From Limosilactobacillus frumenti DSM 13145 (lineage in GTDB: Bacteria > Bacillota > Bacilli > Lactobacillales > Lactobacillaceae): 64,000 nucleotides of DNA. Positions 52,946 to 61,746 of this stretch are shown piece by piece (within the stretch, counting starts at the first letter, position 1; the number at the start of each line of letters is the position of its first letter). The notes under the pieces were generated by a model that did no database searches, was not told where the DNA came from, and saw only the letters and a program-made list of their open reading frames with translations. The translations under genes were made by a program, and so were the position numbers. The stretch lies in assembly GCF_001436045.1 (NCBI RefSeq), contig NZ_AZER01000004.1, positions 1 through 64,000 on the forward strand, written 5' to 3'.

Positions 52946-54259
52946 TTAATCTTTGAATAGATGGCGGACTTCAGAAATGAAGTACAAGGAGCCAGTCACA
53001 ATTAGAACGTCATCAGCAGACAATTGGGTGGCGATTGATTCCAAACCTCGTTGCCAATGTTTGGCATATTTAATTGGGTATCGACTACGAATATCAGCAG
53101 TAATATCATCGAGATCTGCACTTGGTCGATTGGCACTGGGCCCAGCAAAATTCGTGACCATGATATGAACATTACCAAGGCTAGCCAGTTCACCCAGCAT
53201 TAGATCATATTGCTTATCGGCCAAAATAGCGACTAATAGATAAACATCTCGATCTCCGAGGTCATTATGAATGGTATTAACCAAGGCTTGAATACCAGGA
53301 AGGTTATGAGCACCATCTAAGATTACCGTTGGTTCTTCACTAACAATTTCCATCCGTCCTGGCCAAGTAGTTGCTGCTAGAGACTGCTTGAGGTCCGCAG
53401 GCGCCAATGGTAAATTTTCCTGGACCATAAACAGTTGAACGATCGTAATCGCGACTGCCGCATTCTCGACTTGATAGTCACCAGGCAATCCTAAACGACT
53501 AGCAAAATGGTGAAGGCCTATCCCATCATATATTATTTGGGAAATTAGGCCATGCTGGTTTACCTTCCGAACGTTGAAGTCCACCCCTTCTTCATATACT
53601 GGTGCGTTCAGATTAGCAGCCTCATTGACAATCACTCGGTGGGCTTCACTGGGAAGTTTACCAATCACGATGGGGACTTTTTCTTTGATAATTCCGGCCT
53701 TCTGATGGGCAATTGCACCTAGGGTATCGCCGAGGTACTTCATATGATCCCAGCCTACTGTCGTAATAACACTAACCTTAGGGACAATGACATTTGTCGA
53801 ATCATATAAGCCCCCGATGCCAACTTCAAGGATGACAACATCCGGCTTTTTTTCAGCCATATAACAAAACATGATGGCAGTATCAATTTCAAATTCTGTA
53901 GGTCCGCCAGTTGGTAAGATTCGGTCTAGCTTTTCCACCACTAGTTGGACCCGGCGTGTAAGCCTAACCAGGTCGTCATCAGCAATTGGTTGCCCCTGAT
54001 ATTGAATTCGTTCATTAAACCGCGTGATAAATGGCGATGTGAATGTACCTACCGTTAGTCCTTGGCCGATCAACGCATCACGTACCATTGCGACGGTCGA
54101 TCCCTTCCCATTCGTTCCCGTGACATGAATATAAGTTAAGCCGTCCTGAGGATTGCCTAATTCTGCTAAGAATCGCTTCATCCGGTCTAATGTGGGAATC
54201 TTCTTGAACTTAGTTCGACCGTGAATAAAATTAAGTGCTGCTTGATAATCGTCAATCAT
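52946..54259 (-). CDS. folC: Folylpolyglutamate synthase / dihydrofolate synthase
   Basis: FolC, 437 residues, a Mur-ligase-type enzyme that adds glutamate to folates. The ATP loop is VTGTNGKGSTVAMV (about residues 45-58), with SPFITRFNERIQ (about 77-88), the carbamylated-Lys region AHQKAGIIKE, and ILDGAHNLPGIQAL (about 315-328). It usually follows valS in lactobacilli; here the ndh-cyd operon lies between valS and folC. Confidence 0.95.
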   Translation of the reverse strand: MIDDYQAALNFIHGRTKFKKIPTLDRMKRFLAELGNPQDGLTYIHVTGTNGKGSTVAMVRDALIGQGLTVGTFTSPFITRFNERIQYQGQPIADDDLVRLTRRVQLVVEKLDRILPTGGPTEFEIDTAIMFCYMAEKKPDVVILEVGIGGLYDSTNVIVPKVSVITTVGWDHMKYLGDTLGAIAHQKAGIIKEKVPIVIGKLPSEAHRVIVNEAANLNAPVYEEGVDFNVRKVNQHGLISQIIYDGIGLHHFASRLGLPGDYQVENAAVAITIVQLFMVQENLPLAPADLKQSLAATTWPGRMEIVSEEPTVILDGAHNLPGIQALVNTIHNDLGDRDVYLLVAILADKQYDLMLGELASLGNVHIMVTNFAGPSANRPSADLDDITADIRSRYPIKYAKHWQRGLESIATQLSADDVLIVTGSLYFISEVRHLFKD

Positions 54260-54315
54260 GATGATGCTCCTTCAACTGAGTCCATTTCGATATTAACGAT
54301 AATAACACAACCTTA

Positions 54316-54362
54316 CAAAATAAGCTCCTCACATCCAATTAAAGATGGATATCAGGAGCTTA
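54316..54362 (-). terminator. Rho-independent terminator after ndh
   Basis: On the minus strand TAAGCTCCTGATATCCA pairs with TGGATGTGAGGAGCTTA (two mismatches) around eight bases, followed by TTTTG. It begins within 10 bases of the ndh stop. Confidence 0.88.
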
Positions 54363-54371
54363 CACTTTATT

Positions 54372-55589
54372 CTAGTGATATAAGTCGAAGCGGCCTTTAG
54401 AAAGGAGTTCTTTGACCCCACCGACTTCCATCAAGGAACGGTTCATAATCATTTTCTTCATAAATGAACCGATGTATCCCTTCACAGGGTGACCCATCGC
54501 CGTCCCAAATGCTTTGGTATTACCTACAGAAGCCACGGTTCCTAGAGACTTGTAACTGTATCCCTTAGCAAACCGCTGACCATTTTTAATCCGCTCTGTC
54601 AAATCTTCAGCAGTGTAATCCGCCATCGATAGAGCAATCTGGGCCGTTGTTGGATATGGACGTTTTTCTCCAGGAGCCATAAAGGCAGCCACATCCCCCA
54701 GAATATACAAATCGGGGTGTTCTGGGTCATTCAAGTGATCATTTACCATTACCCGGCCACGACGCGCCTTGAGACCTGATTTGGCAACCACAGGGCTACC
54801 ACTAACTCCGGTTGTCCAGATAATAGTACCAGCAGTAACGGATTCTTCATCAGCATCCTTTCCCCGCTTATACAGTACCTTTCCTGGTTCAATTCCTGAG
54901 ATTAAGCAGCCGGTCATCAGATTAACCCCTAACTTCTTAACGAGGTTTACACCGTAATCTGCTAACTTATCATTAAACATTGGCAATAAGCGAGTTGCGG
55001 CTTCCACTAAGATAATTTGAATATCACTTGGCTGAACACCAGCGACATCTGCAAAGTGTGTCCGGGCATCAACCAGTGCTCCAGCCAATTCAATCCCCGT
55101 GAATCCAGCACCGCAAACTACGATCTTAAGGTTATCAGGGTTTTTACTACTACGGTAATCTTTTAACTGTTTCAAGATATGGTCATGGATATCAATGGCC
55201 TCCTTAACGTTGGTCATTGGCAAGGCATTTTCTTCTGCTCCCTTGATGCCAAAAGTTTCGGAAACAAACCCTAGGCCCAGGACACAATAATCATAAGTTA
55301 ATGGTTCGTCCTGGTGAGCTAATTGGACGTTCTTAGCAGCCGGATCAAGCTTAACGACTTCGTCCTGAATGAACGTCGTAATGTCCGGATCGATCAAATC
55401 CGCGACTTTATAAGAAATCTTGGATGGCGTTTGTGTACCAGCCGCCACTTCATGAAGGTCGGTTGCTTCATAGTGATATGGATTACGGTCAACTAACGTA
55501 ATCTTAACCGCACCTTTAAGTTTCTTTTGTAGCAATACAACCGTCTTTAAGCCAGCATATCCGGCTCCTAAAACAACAACATGTTTCAT
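54372..55589 (-). CDS. ndh: Type II NADH dehydrogenase
   Basis: NDH-2, 405 residues. The FAD motif is VVLGAGYAGLKTV (residues 4-16), the NADH motif KIVVCGAGFTGIELAGAL (about 154-171) and the second FAD contact LYILGDVAAF (about 287-296). The C-terminus contains an amphipathic membrane-binding helix (GSFMKKMIMNRSLMEVGG). It oxidises NADH and reduces menaquinone without pumping protons. Last gene of cydABDC-ndh, 17 bases after cydC. Confidence 0.95.
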   Translation of the reverse strand: MKHVVVLGAGYAGLKTVVLLQKKLKGAVKITLVDRNPYHYEATDLHEVAAGTQTPSKISYKVADLIDPDITTFIQDEVVKLDPAAKNVQLAHQDEPLTYDYCVLGLGFVSETFGIKGAEENALPMTNVKEAIDIHDHILKQLKDYRSSKNPDNLKIVVCGAGFTGIELAGALVDARTHFADVAGVQPSDIQIILVEAATRLLPMFNDKLADYGVNLVKKLGVNLMTGCLISGIEPGKVLYKRGKDADEESVTAGTIIWTTGVSGSPVVAKSGLKARRGRVMVNDHLNDPEHPDLYILGDVAAFMAPGEKRPYPTTAQIALSMADYTAEDLTERIKNGQRFAKGYSYKSLGTVASVGNTKAFGTAMGHPVKGYIGSFMKKMIMNRSLMEVGGVKELLSKGRFDLYH

Positions 55590-55606
55590 TTCTTATACCC
55601 CCTATT

Positions 55607-57352
55607 TTATTCAATTAATCCTTCATCCGCCGCTCGTAGCATTCGATAACGTTTACTGTTCTTTGCCAATTGAGCTGGTGATCCGGCAAGGTCCACCTGA
55701 CCATTTTCCAGGAAAATTACTTGATCCATCTGATCAATTCCCTGTAAGTGGTGGGTAACCCAAATCAATGTTTTATCTTTCAATTCTTTCATGAATGTAT
55801 CAATGACCTGTTGTTCGGTAATGGGATCCAAACCGACAGTAGGTTCATCTAAAATTACAATTGGAACATTTTTTAACAATATCCGGGCTAATGATAAACG
55901 GTGTTGTTCACCACCAGAAAAGCCCAGGCCTGCTTCACCAACTTTGGTGTTCAGACCATCAGGCAGTTGATGAATCTTCTCTGCTAAGCCAACCCGTTGG
56001 AGAACGGACCAAACCTGTCCTTCTGTTGCCTGTTCATTACCGATTCGGACGTTATTCAAGACACTGGTATTAAACAGATATGGTTGCTGGTGAACAATCC
56101 CAATGTAATTGGAAATTTGATCCCCAAATTCACTTGTCGGCACATCGTTTAGTAAGACCGACCCAGAGTTAGGTTGTCGGTCGCCACGCAGTAATGACAC
56201 TAACGTACTTTTCCCGGCACCACTGCGCCCCAGAATAGCTAACTTCTCACCAGAGTGAATAGTCAATGATAAGCCATTCAAAATAACATTCTTAGTATGC
56301 GGATAAGCAAATTTGACGTTCGTTAATTGCAACTGAAATGGTGCATGAACGACATCCAGTTGCTCGTTATCCTTCGGCACCGCCGGCAAACTGTTTAAAC
56401 GCTCTAATGAATCAACATAGGTATTAGTTTGTTGAGCAGCATTGGGCAATCCCGCCAATGCCTCATCAAGTGGGAAAACAGCTAACACAAATGCTGCAAT
56501 CCAGTTAGCACCCCAGTGATGGCCAAATCGCCATGATGACCAGATCACCAAAGCAATAACAACCAGTAAAATCATCATTTGCAACAAGAAGTCACGAAAA
56601 TAATTAAAGGAATGCAGTGCATGTTGCGACTTCCGTAATTGTTGTTCATCATTCTTACGTCGCCCGAGATATTCCGCCGAACGTCCGGCAAAGATCCAAT
56701 CGGTAATCCCAAGAACATTATCAGTCAAGTCCGCATATAAGCGGTTAGTTGCTTGTTTTTCATCATCTTGTCGCTGGCCATTAACAAGAACTGACCAAAC
56801 AGGAATTCCAATAATAATCAGGCCAAATAGAATTGCCAGTAGTAACCCCATCAAAGGTGTCAAAACACCTAACCCGATAACAATAATGACGTATAATCCA
56901 GCAGCTACGAGCATTGGGAAAATCGTCCGCAAGTACAGGTTCTGAATGTGGGCCACATCCTCAGACAAGAGACCCAGAATATCACCAATTCGGTATTTAC
57001 TGTTGAAGAAGACTGCATCCTGTTCCAGCGAATTATATAGCTTCTTACGAAAGTCTGATGTCATCTTTAATACCCAGTTGTGTGACGTAATCCGTTCACA
57101 GTATTTAAACACTGGCCGAAAAATTCCAAATGCCCGTGTTAATACGATCGGCACATAGACCAACAGAATATTAAATGGCATCGTTGCACATTTACTGATA
57201 AGGTAACCAGCTGTGAACATTAGGCCGCCGGCACAGACAAAGGTCAAAATTCCCAGACTAATTGCCAATATCAAGGTCCAACGATATTTACGTAGGTAGG
57301 GACGGACCCATCGATCATGGTGTAGTGCTTTAAATAAAGGTATTTTATGCAT
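55607..57352 (-). CDS. cydC: CydDC ABC transporter subunit CydC
   Basis: A 581-residue fused membrane-ATPase half transporter needed for bd oxidase assembly (exports reductants or handles heme). About six helices over residues 25-300; ATPase with GRSGAGKSTLVSLL (about 370), signature FSGGEQHRLSLARIL (about 480) and VILDEPTVGLDP. It overlaps cydD by eight bases. Confidence 0.95.
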   Translation of the reverse strand: MHKIPLFKALHHDRWVRPYLRKYRWTLILAISLGILTFVCAGGLMFTAGYLISKCATMPFNILLVYVPIVLTRAFGIFRPVFKYCERITSHNWVLKMTSDFRKKLYNSLEQDAVFFNSKYRIGDILGLLSEDVAHIQNLYLRTIFPMLVAAGLYVIIVIGLGVLTPLMGLLLAILFGLIIIGIPVWSVLVNGQRQDDEKQATNRLYADLTDNVLGITDWIFAGRSAEYLGRRKNDEQQLRKSQHALHSFNYFRDFLLQMMILLVVIALVIWSSWRFGHHWGANWIAAFVLAVFPLDEALAGLPNAAQQTNTYVDSLERLNSLPAVPKDNEQLDVVHAPFQLQLTNVKFAYPHTKNVILNGLSLTIHSGEKLAILGRSGAGKSTLVSLLRGDRQPNSGSVLLNDVPTSEFGDQISNYIGIVHQQPYLFNTSVLNNVRIGNEQATEGQVWSVLQRVGLAEKIHQLPDGLNTKVGEAGLGFSGGEQHRLSLARILLKNVPIVILDEPTVGLDPITEQQVIDTFMKELKDKTLIWVTHHLQGIDQMDQVIFLENGQVDLAGSPAQLAKNSKRYRMLRAADEGLIE

Positions 57353-59069
57353 CTAGCCGTCCTCCCCTCATTTGGCGAATTAGTTTCGTTAAGTAGCCAT
57401 TTTGCTCCAACAACGTTTGATAATCTCCCTGTTCAACCAACCGACCATGATTCAATACGATAACATGATCCATTTGATTCAACCAGTGCAGGCGGTGAGT
57501 AGCCAATAGAACTAAGCGATCCTTCATTAGGGGCAACATCCGTTCCTTGAGCTCTAATTCTGTTTCAATATCTAAGTGCGCTGTAGGCTCGTCCAAAATC
57601 ATGATTTTCCGCTTTTGATCCAGAAAAGCCCGGGCCAAAGCAATCCGTTGCGCTTGACCGCCGCTCAAAGGGCGGTGCCCTTGACCAATCACAGTCGATA
57701 ACCCCGCTGGTAAAGTGGCCACTAGATTATCTAGCCCAACCACATGAACAGCTTTTTCAACCTGCCGATCACTGACATCTGGCGTATAAAAAGCGATGTT
57801 GTTACGCAGTGTATCCTCAAAAATGTAAGGATGTTGCGGAATATACAAGATTTGCTGCTGCCAATCACTAATGTTCATTGAATTAGTCATTGTCCCTTGT
57901 ACATTAAATTGGCCAGCGGTCGGTGCTAAAAAGCCAGCCAGTAAGTTAATCAGAGTTGTTTTGCCAGCGCCGCTCATACCAATAATTCCCACCTTTTGGT
58001 AGCCCGTCAAAGTTAAATTCAACGGTTTCAATTGACTACCAGACGGGTACTGGTAACTGACCCCAGTCAATTTCAACTGGTCGTTCGGTAACCACGAATG
58101 TAATTGGACTTGAGGCCGCTGGGGTTCAGCCATTTTCAAAATCCGGTAAACCGCATGAAAAGAATTCTTACCATTTAATGTGGCATGGTAATCGTTCGCA
58201 AAATTACGAATTGGCATGAAGTACTCCGGAGCCAAGATCAGAATGGCTAACGCCGGAAACAACAATAAGTGCCCATCAATCAATCGCAGCCCGAGGAAAA
58301 CCGCTAGGATCGCAATCGCTAACGTAGTGAAAAAATCCAACGCGAAGGTTGACAGCATGGCTACCCGAATAACGCTCATCGTTGAGCGCCGAAACTGCTC
58401 ACTAGAACGAAAAATGCTTTTTGAATATTGCTTGCTGATGCCAAAATACTTTAAAGTGTCAATTCCTCGTAAGGAATCAATAAAGTGGTTCGATAACATT
58501 TGAAAATTGGCATACTGGCGATCCGCCTTTGCCTTGGCCGCGTAACCCAGAATAATCATAAATAGGATGATTAATGGGTAAATGGCTAACATTACTAAAC
58601 CAGAAACCCAATCCAAATATAAACACACGATCAGGAGCAAAATGGGAATGACCATCATTGACACAAATTTGGAAAACAACAAGTTAATGTAAGTTTCCAC
58701 TTCCGAAATTCCATCTAATGCTAGCGTCACCATATTCCCGGTCCCTTCCCGATTTATCAGAACGGGGCCCAAGGTAAATAGACGTTTTAACAACTGTTGA
58801 CGCAATTGGTCGGCACAATGACGAGCATAACTATCAAGTCGCGCCTGTTCGAGCCAATTAGTCAAGTGGCGGGCAGTAAAGCAACCGGCAAATAACAAGA
58901 GCCACTGCCACTGACTGGCTAAGGGATGTCCTTGCCAGAGGTTTGTTAAGAGCATCGCAAGCCCTAAAGCTTGACCAAGGATAAGAAAAGCTTGCAGAAC
59001 GTACAGTCCCACAAGCTTTACCATGATCTTCTTGCTCTCTGGAAGTGTAAAGAGTAATCGATCAATCAT
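57345..59069 (-). CDS. cydD: CydDC ABC transporter subunit CydD
   Basis: A 574-residue partner half transporter. About six helices over residues 15-290; Walker A GMSGAGKTTLINLL (about 370), signature LSGGQAQRIALARAF (about 475) and IMILDEPTAHLD. It lies four bases after cydB, with the 3' end overlapping cydC. Confidence 0.95.
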   Translation of the reverse strand: MIDRLLFTLPESKKIMVKLVGLYVLQAFLILGQALGLAMLLTNLWQGHPLASQWQWLLLFAGCFTARHLTNWLEQARLDSYARHCADQLRQQLLKRLFTLGPVLINREGTGNMVTLALDGISEVETYINLLFSKFVSMMVIPILLLIVCLYLDWVSGLVMLAIYPLIILFMIILGYAAKAKADRQYANFQMLSNHFIDSLRGIDTLKYFGISKQYSKSIFRSSEQFRRSTMSVIRVAMLSTFALDFFTTLAIAILAVFLGLRLIDGHLLLFPALAILILAPEYFMPIRNFANDYHATLNGKNSFHAVYRILKMAEPQRPQVQLHSWLPNDQLKLTGVSYQYPSGSQLKPLNLTLTGYQKVGIIGMSGAGKTTLINLLAGFLAPTAGQFNVQGTMTNSMNISDWQQQILYIPQHPYIFEDTLRNNIAFYTPDVSDRQVEKAVHVVGLDNLVATLPAGLSTVIGQGHRPLSGGQAQRIALARAFLDQKRKIMILDEPTAHLDIETELELKERMLPLMKDRLVLLATHRLHWLNQMDHVIVLNHGRLVEQGDYQTLLEQNGYLTKLIRQMRGGRLDA

Positions 59070-59073
59070 TCTA

Positions 59074-60090
59074 TTACTTGTCCTCCGTAATTACTGGCAT
59101 CGCAATCCGCTTCCGGAAAATCCAGTATGCCCAGATCGTGTAAGCCAGAACGAATGGCAATAGGCAGCAAGTGGCAATTGTCATCACAGTTAAGGTGTAG
59201 TGAGTCGATGAAGCGTTCTGAATTAACAGGTCATAACGTGAACTAATGGAACTAATCAGGACACGTGGGAATAGACCAATAAAGATCAATGCAACCAGTG
59301 AAACAAGTGTAAGACCACTGGCAATGAAGGCAGTTAATTCCTTCTGCTTCATCGTTGCGGCATGTGCAACAATCGACAGGATAACAATTACTACTAACAT
59401 CGTTAACGTACCAACTGGATGAACATGAATGAAGTCCGTCATGAAGATCAACATTAGAGCAAAGACGATTAAGCCTAAGTACAGTACCCAGTATAAGAAT
59501 TGAGCATAGTTGTTTGACCGCTCCTCGACTTCACCAGCTGTCTTCAAGGACAAGTAGTTCAAGCCATGCAAATAAGTTAACAGGGTTAACGCAATTCCAC
59601 CAACCACTGAGAACCAATTAATGTAGTCAAAGAATGTTGCATGAAAATTACCATTAACATCAATTGGCATTCCTTTGATCATGGAAATAAACATAACCCC
59701 AAGGAAGAACGGAACCATTGCGGAACCAATTCCTAACGTCCAGTCCCAAATCTTCTTATGCGGCATTGGGCTCTTTGCCCGAAATTCGAACGAGACACCA
59801 CGAATAATTAAGCCGACTAAGACCAACATTAAGATCAAGTAGTAACCACTGAACAAGCTGGCGTACCAGAATGGGAACGATGCAAACATCGCACCACCAG
59901 CCGTGATCAGCCAAACTTCATTACCGTCCCAAACAGGGCCAATTGTTTGCACCATTTGATCACGTTCTGCTTCGCTATGAGCAACCGTGATTGTTGCCAT
60001 CCCAACACCGTAATCAAAGCCATCTAGGAAGAAGAAGCCCGCAAACAAAACACCGATCAGGAAAAACCATAATAATTGAAGAGCACTCAT
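59074..60090 (-). CDS. cydB: Cytochrome bd oxidase subunit II
   Basis: CydB, 338 residues, about eight helices. It begins LQLLWFFLIGVLFAGFFFLD, with the conserved DGFDYGVGM (about residues 24-32) and WDGNEVWLITAGGAMFASFP (about 53-72). It starts directly after the cydA stop. Confidence 0.97.
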   Translation of the reverse strand: MSALQLLWFFLIGVLFAGFFFLDGFDYGVGMATITVAHSEAERDQMVQTIGPVWDGNEVWLITAGGAMFASFPFWYASLFSGYYLILMLVLVGLIIRGVSFEFRAKSPMPHKKIWDWTLGIGSAMVPFFLGVMFISMIKGMPIDVNGNFHATFFDYINWFSVVGGIALTLLTYLHGLNYLSLKTAGEVEERSNNYAQFLYWVLYLGLIVFALMLIFMTDFIHVHPVGTLTMLVVIVILSIVAHAATMKQKELTAFIASGLTLVSLVALIFIGLFPRVLISSISSRYDLLIQNASSTHYTLTVMTIATCCLLPFVLAYTIWAYWIFRKRIAMPVITEDK

Positions 60091-61506
60091 TTAGAACGCC
60101 TCCTTATCAAATGGATCCAGAACCTTCTTAAATTTAGGTTCAATTGTTTGAGTTGGGTCCTTCTTTAATTCCCGAACAACTAAAGCAATCATTGCGATAG
60201 CTAACGTGGTAAATAAGCAGAAGTAAATAATATTGGATGTTAGTAAGGACGCAACCGAAACGTTTGGTGAAACACTTTGTTGAATGGTAAATAAGCCATA
60301 AACTGTCCACGGAACACGTCCAAATTCAGTAACAAACCAACCAGCTGTATTACCAAGGAATGGGAAGAATGTCGTAATCGCAATCAACCACATTAACCAA
60401 CGATGGCGATAAAGCGATTGCGACTTTTCACGACTCATAATTAAGCCGATAAGTGAAATTAGGATAATCCATGCAGCAACACCACACATAATCCGGAAAC
60501 TATAGAACAAGGTGTTAACGGGTGGATAGTAATCAATGTTCTTGCCATACTTATGTTTGTACTGAGCGTTTAATTCATTCATCCCAGTGACCGCACCAGA
60601 GGTTGAATGATATGACAAAATACTCAATGCATACGGTACATCAAGGTTGTATTCTTCCTTATGCTGCTTTGAATTAGCAATCCCAACAACTGTCCATGGA
60701 GCATGCTTGCCAGTCGTAGTATAAACAGCTTCGGTGGCTGCAAACTTCATTGGCTGCTCCTTAATCAGGTATTGCATTTGCAAATCACCAAGGACTAAGC
60801 CAAAAATAGCGAAGATCAGTGAAATGGATAATCCTAACCGCAACGTCTTCTTATAGATGTGACGAGCAGCATCAGATGCTTGCTTCTTCTTTAACAGTTG
60901 AAAAGCAGCTAAGCCAGCGAATATTACACCACCCATCATGATGGCATTCAAAATAACATGGCCAAATTCGTACCATAGTTGAGGATTTTTCAATAAAGCA
61001 CCAAAATCAACCATTGTGGCCCGTCCATTTTTCTCGACGTAACCAACTGGGTGCTGCATAAAGGAGTTCGCTGTAAGAATCCATAATGCAGATGTTAAAG
61101 AGCCAAAGCTGGTCATCCAGATAAAGAATGCGTGTAAGCCCGGCTTAACTTTATCCCAAGTGAATACCCACAATCCAATAAATGTAGATTCGATAAAGAA
61201 TGATAGCAATGCTTCAAGAGCCAAAGGAGCACCAAAAATGTCCCCCATAAATCGTGAGTAATCAGACCAGTTCATTCCAAACTGGAATTCTTGAATAATT
61301 CCAGTAACGACACCGACAGCAAAGCTCAGCAAGAAAATATTTCCCCAGAACTTCGTCATCTTTTTATATGATTCATCCTTAGTATGAACATACATGCTTT
61401 CCATAAGTGCAACGACAAAGGCTGTCCCAATTGAAAATGGAACAAAGAAGAAGTGATAGACCGTCGTCATCGCAAATTGGAAACGAGCAAGACTAAGAAT
61501 AGTCAT
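60091..61506 (-). CDS. cydA: Cytochrome bd oxidase subunit I
   Basis: CydA, 471 residues. It binds hemes b558, b595 and d and oxidises menaquinol with oxygen. The heme b595 ligand is His18 in TTVYHFFFVPFSIG. Conserved stretches include EFQFGMNWSDYSRFMGDIFG (about residue 70), QHPVGYV and the GRVPWTVYGLFTIQQSVSPN stretch (about 385). The Q loop is short, as in Firmicutes. The first gene of the operon, behind a promoter with a cre-like site and a Rex-like site. Confidence 0.97.
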   Translation of the reverse strand: MTILSLARFQFAMTTVYHFFFVPFSIGTAFVVALMESMYVHTKDESYKKMTKFWGNIFLLSFAVGVVTGIIQEFQFGMNWSDYSRFMGDIFGAPLALEALLSFFIESTFIGLWVFTWDKVKPGLHAFFIWMTSFGSLTSALWILTANSFMQHPVGYVEKNGRATMVDFGALLKNPQLWYEFGHVILNAIMMGGVIFAGLAAFQLLKKKQASDAARHIYKKTLRLGLSISLIFAIFGLVLGDLQMQYLIKEQPMKFAATEAVYTTTGKHAPWTVVGIANSKQHKEEYNLDVPYALSILSYHSTSGAVTGMNELNAQYKHKYGKNIDYYPPVNTLFYSFRIMCGVAAWIILISLIGLIMSREKSQSLYRHRWLMWLIAITTFFPFLGNTAGWFVTEFGRVPWTVYGLFTIQQSVSPNVSVASLLTSNIIYFCLFTTLAIAMIALVVRELKKDPTQTIEPKFKKVLDPFDKEAF

Positions 61507-61538
61507 AAATAAGAACCTCCCTCCAAAGGATATAATTC

Positions 61539-61552
61539 TGAAACCGTTTCCT
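61539..61552 (+). promoter_or_regulatory. cre-like CcpA operator in the cydA leader
   Basis: TGAAACCGTTTCCT matches cre (TGWAARCGYTWNCW) at 13 of 14 positions. It lies about 10-23 bases after the expected transcript start, a place where CcpA would block initiation or elongation. Confidence 0.6.
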
Positions 61553-61568
61553 GTTTCATTCCACTTTC

Positions 61569-61597
61569 ATCATAATACTTGTGATAAGGAATTACAA
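61569..61597 (-). promoter_or_regulatory. Promoter of cydABDC-ndh with overlapping Rex-like repeat
   Basis: On the minus strand there is a -35 TTGTAA (61592-61597) and a -10 TATGAT (61569-61574) with a 17-base spacer. The stretch TTGTAATTCCTTATCACAA (61579-61597) has the two half-sites of a Rex operator (TTGTGA-N6-TCACAA) but one extra base between them and one change, so Rex control is only possible. Confidence 0.5.
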
Positions 61598-61701
61598 ATG
61601 TATTTGCCAAATATTTTAGAGGTTTAAATACAAATAAACCCTTTAGACCATGCGTATCGCATTTGCTTATCAAATGATATCATTTTATTTAAAAATAGAT
61701 A

Positions 61702-61734
61702 ATAAAAGAGCAAGCCGATAACACCGACTTGCTC
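61702..61734 (-). terminator. Rho-independent terminator after valS
   Basis: On the minus strand GAGCAAGTCG, a seven-base loop and CGGCTTGCTC, followed by TTTTATT, 13 bases past the valS stop. Confidence 0.9.
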
Positions 61735-61746
61735 TTCAAATACGTT

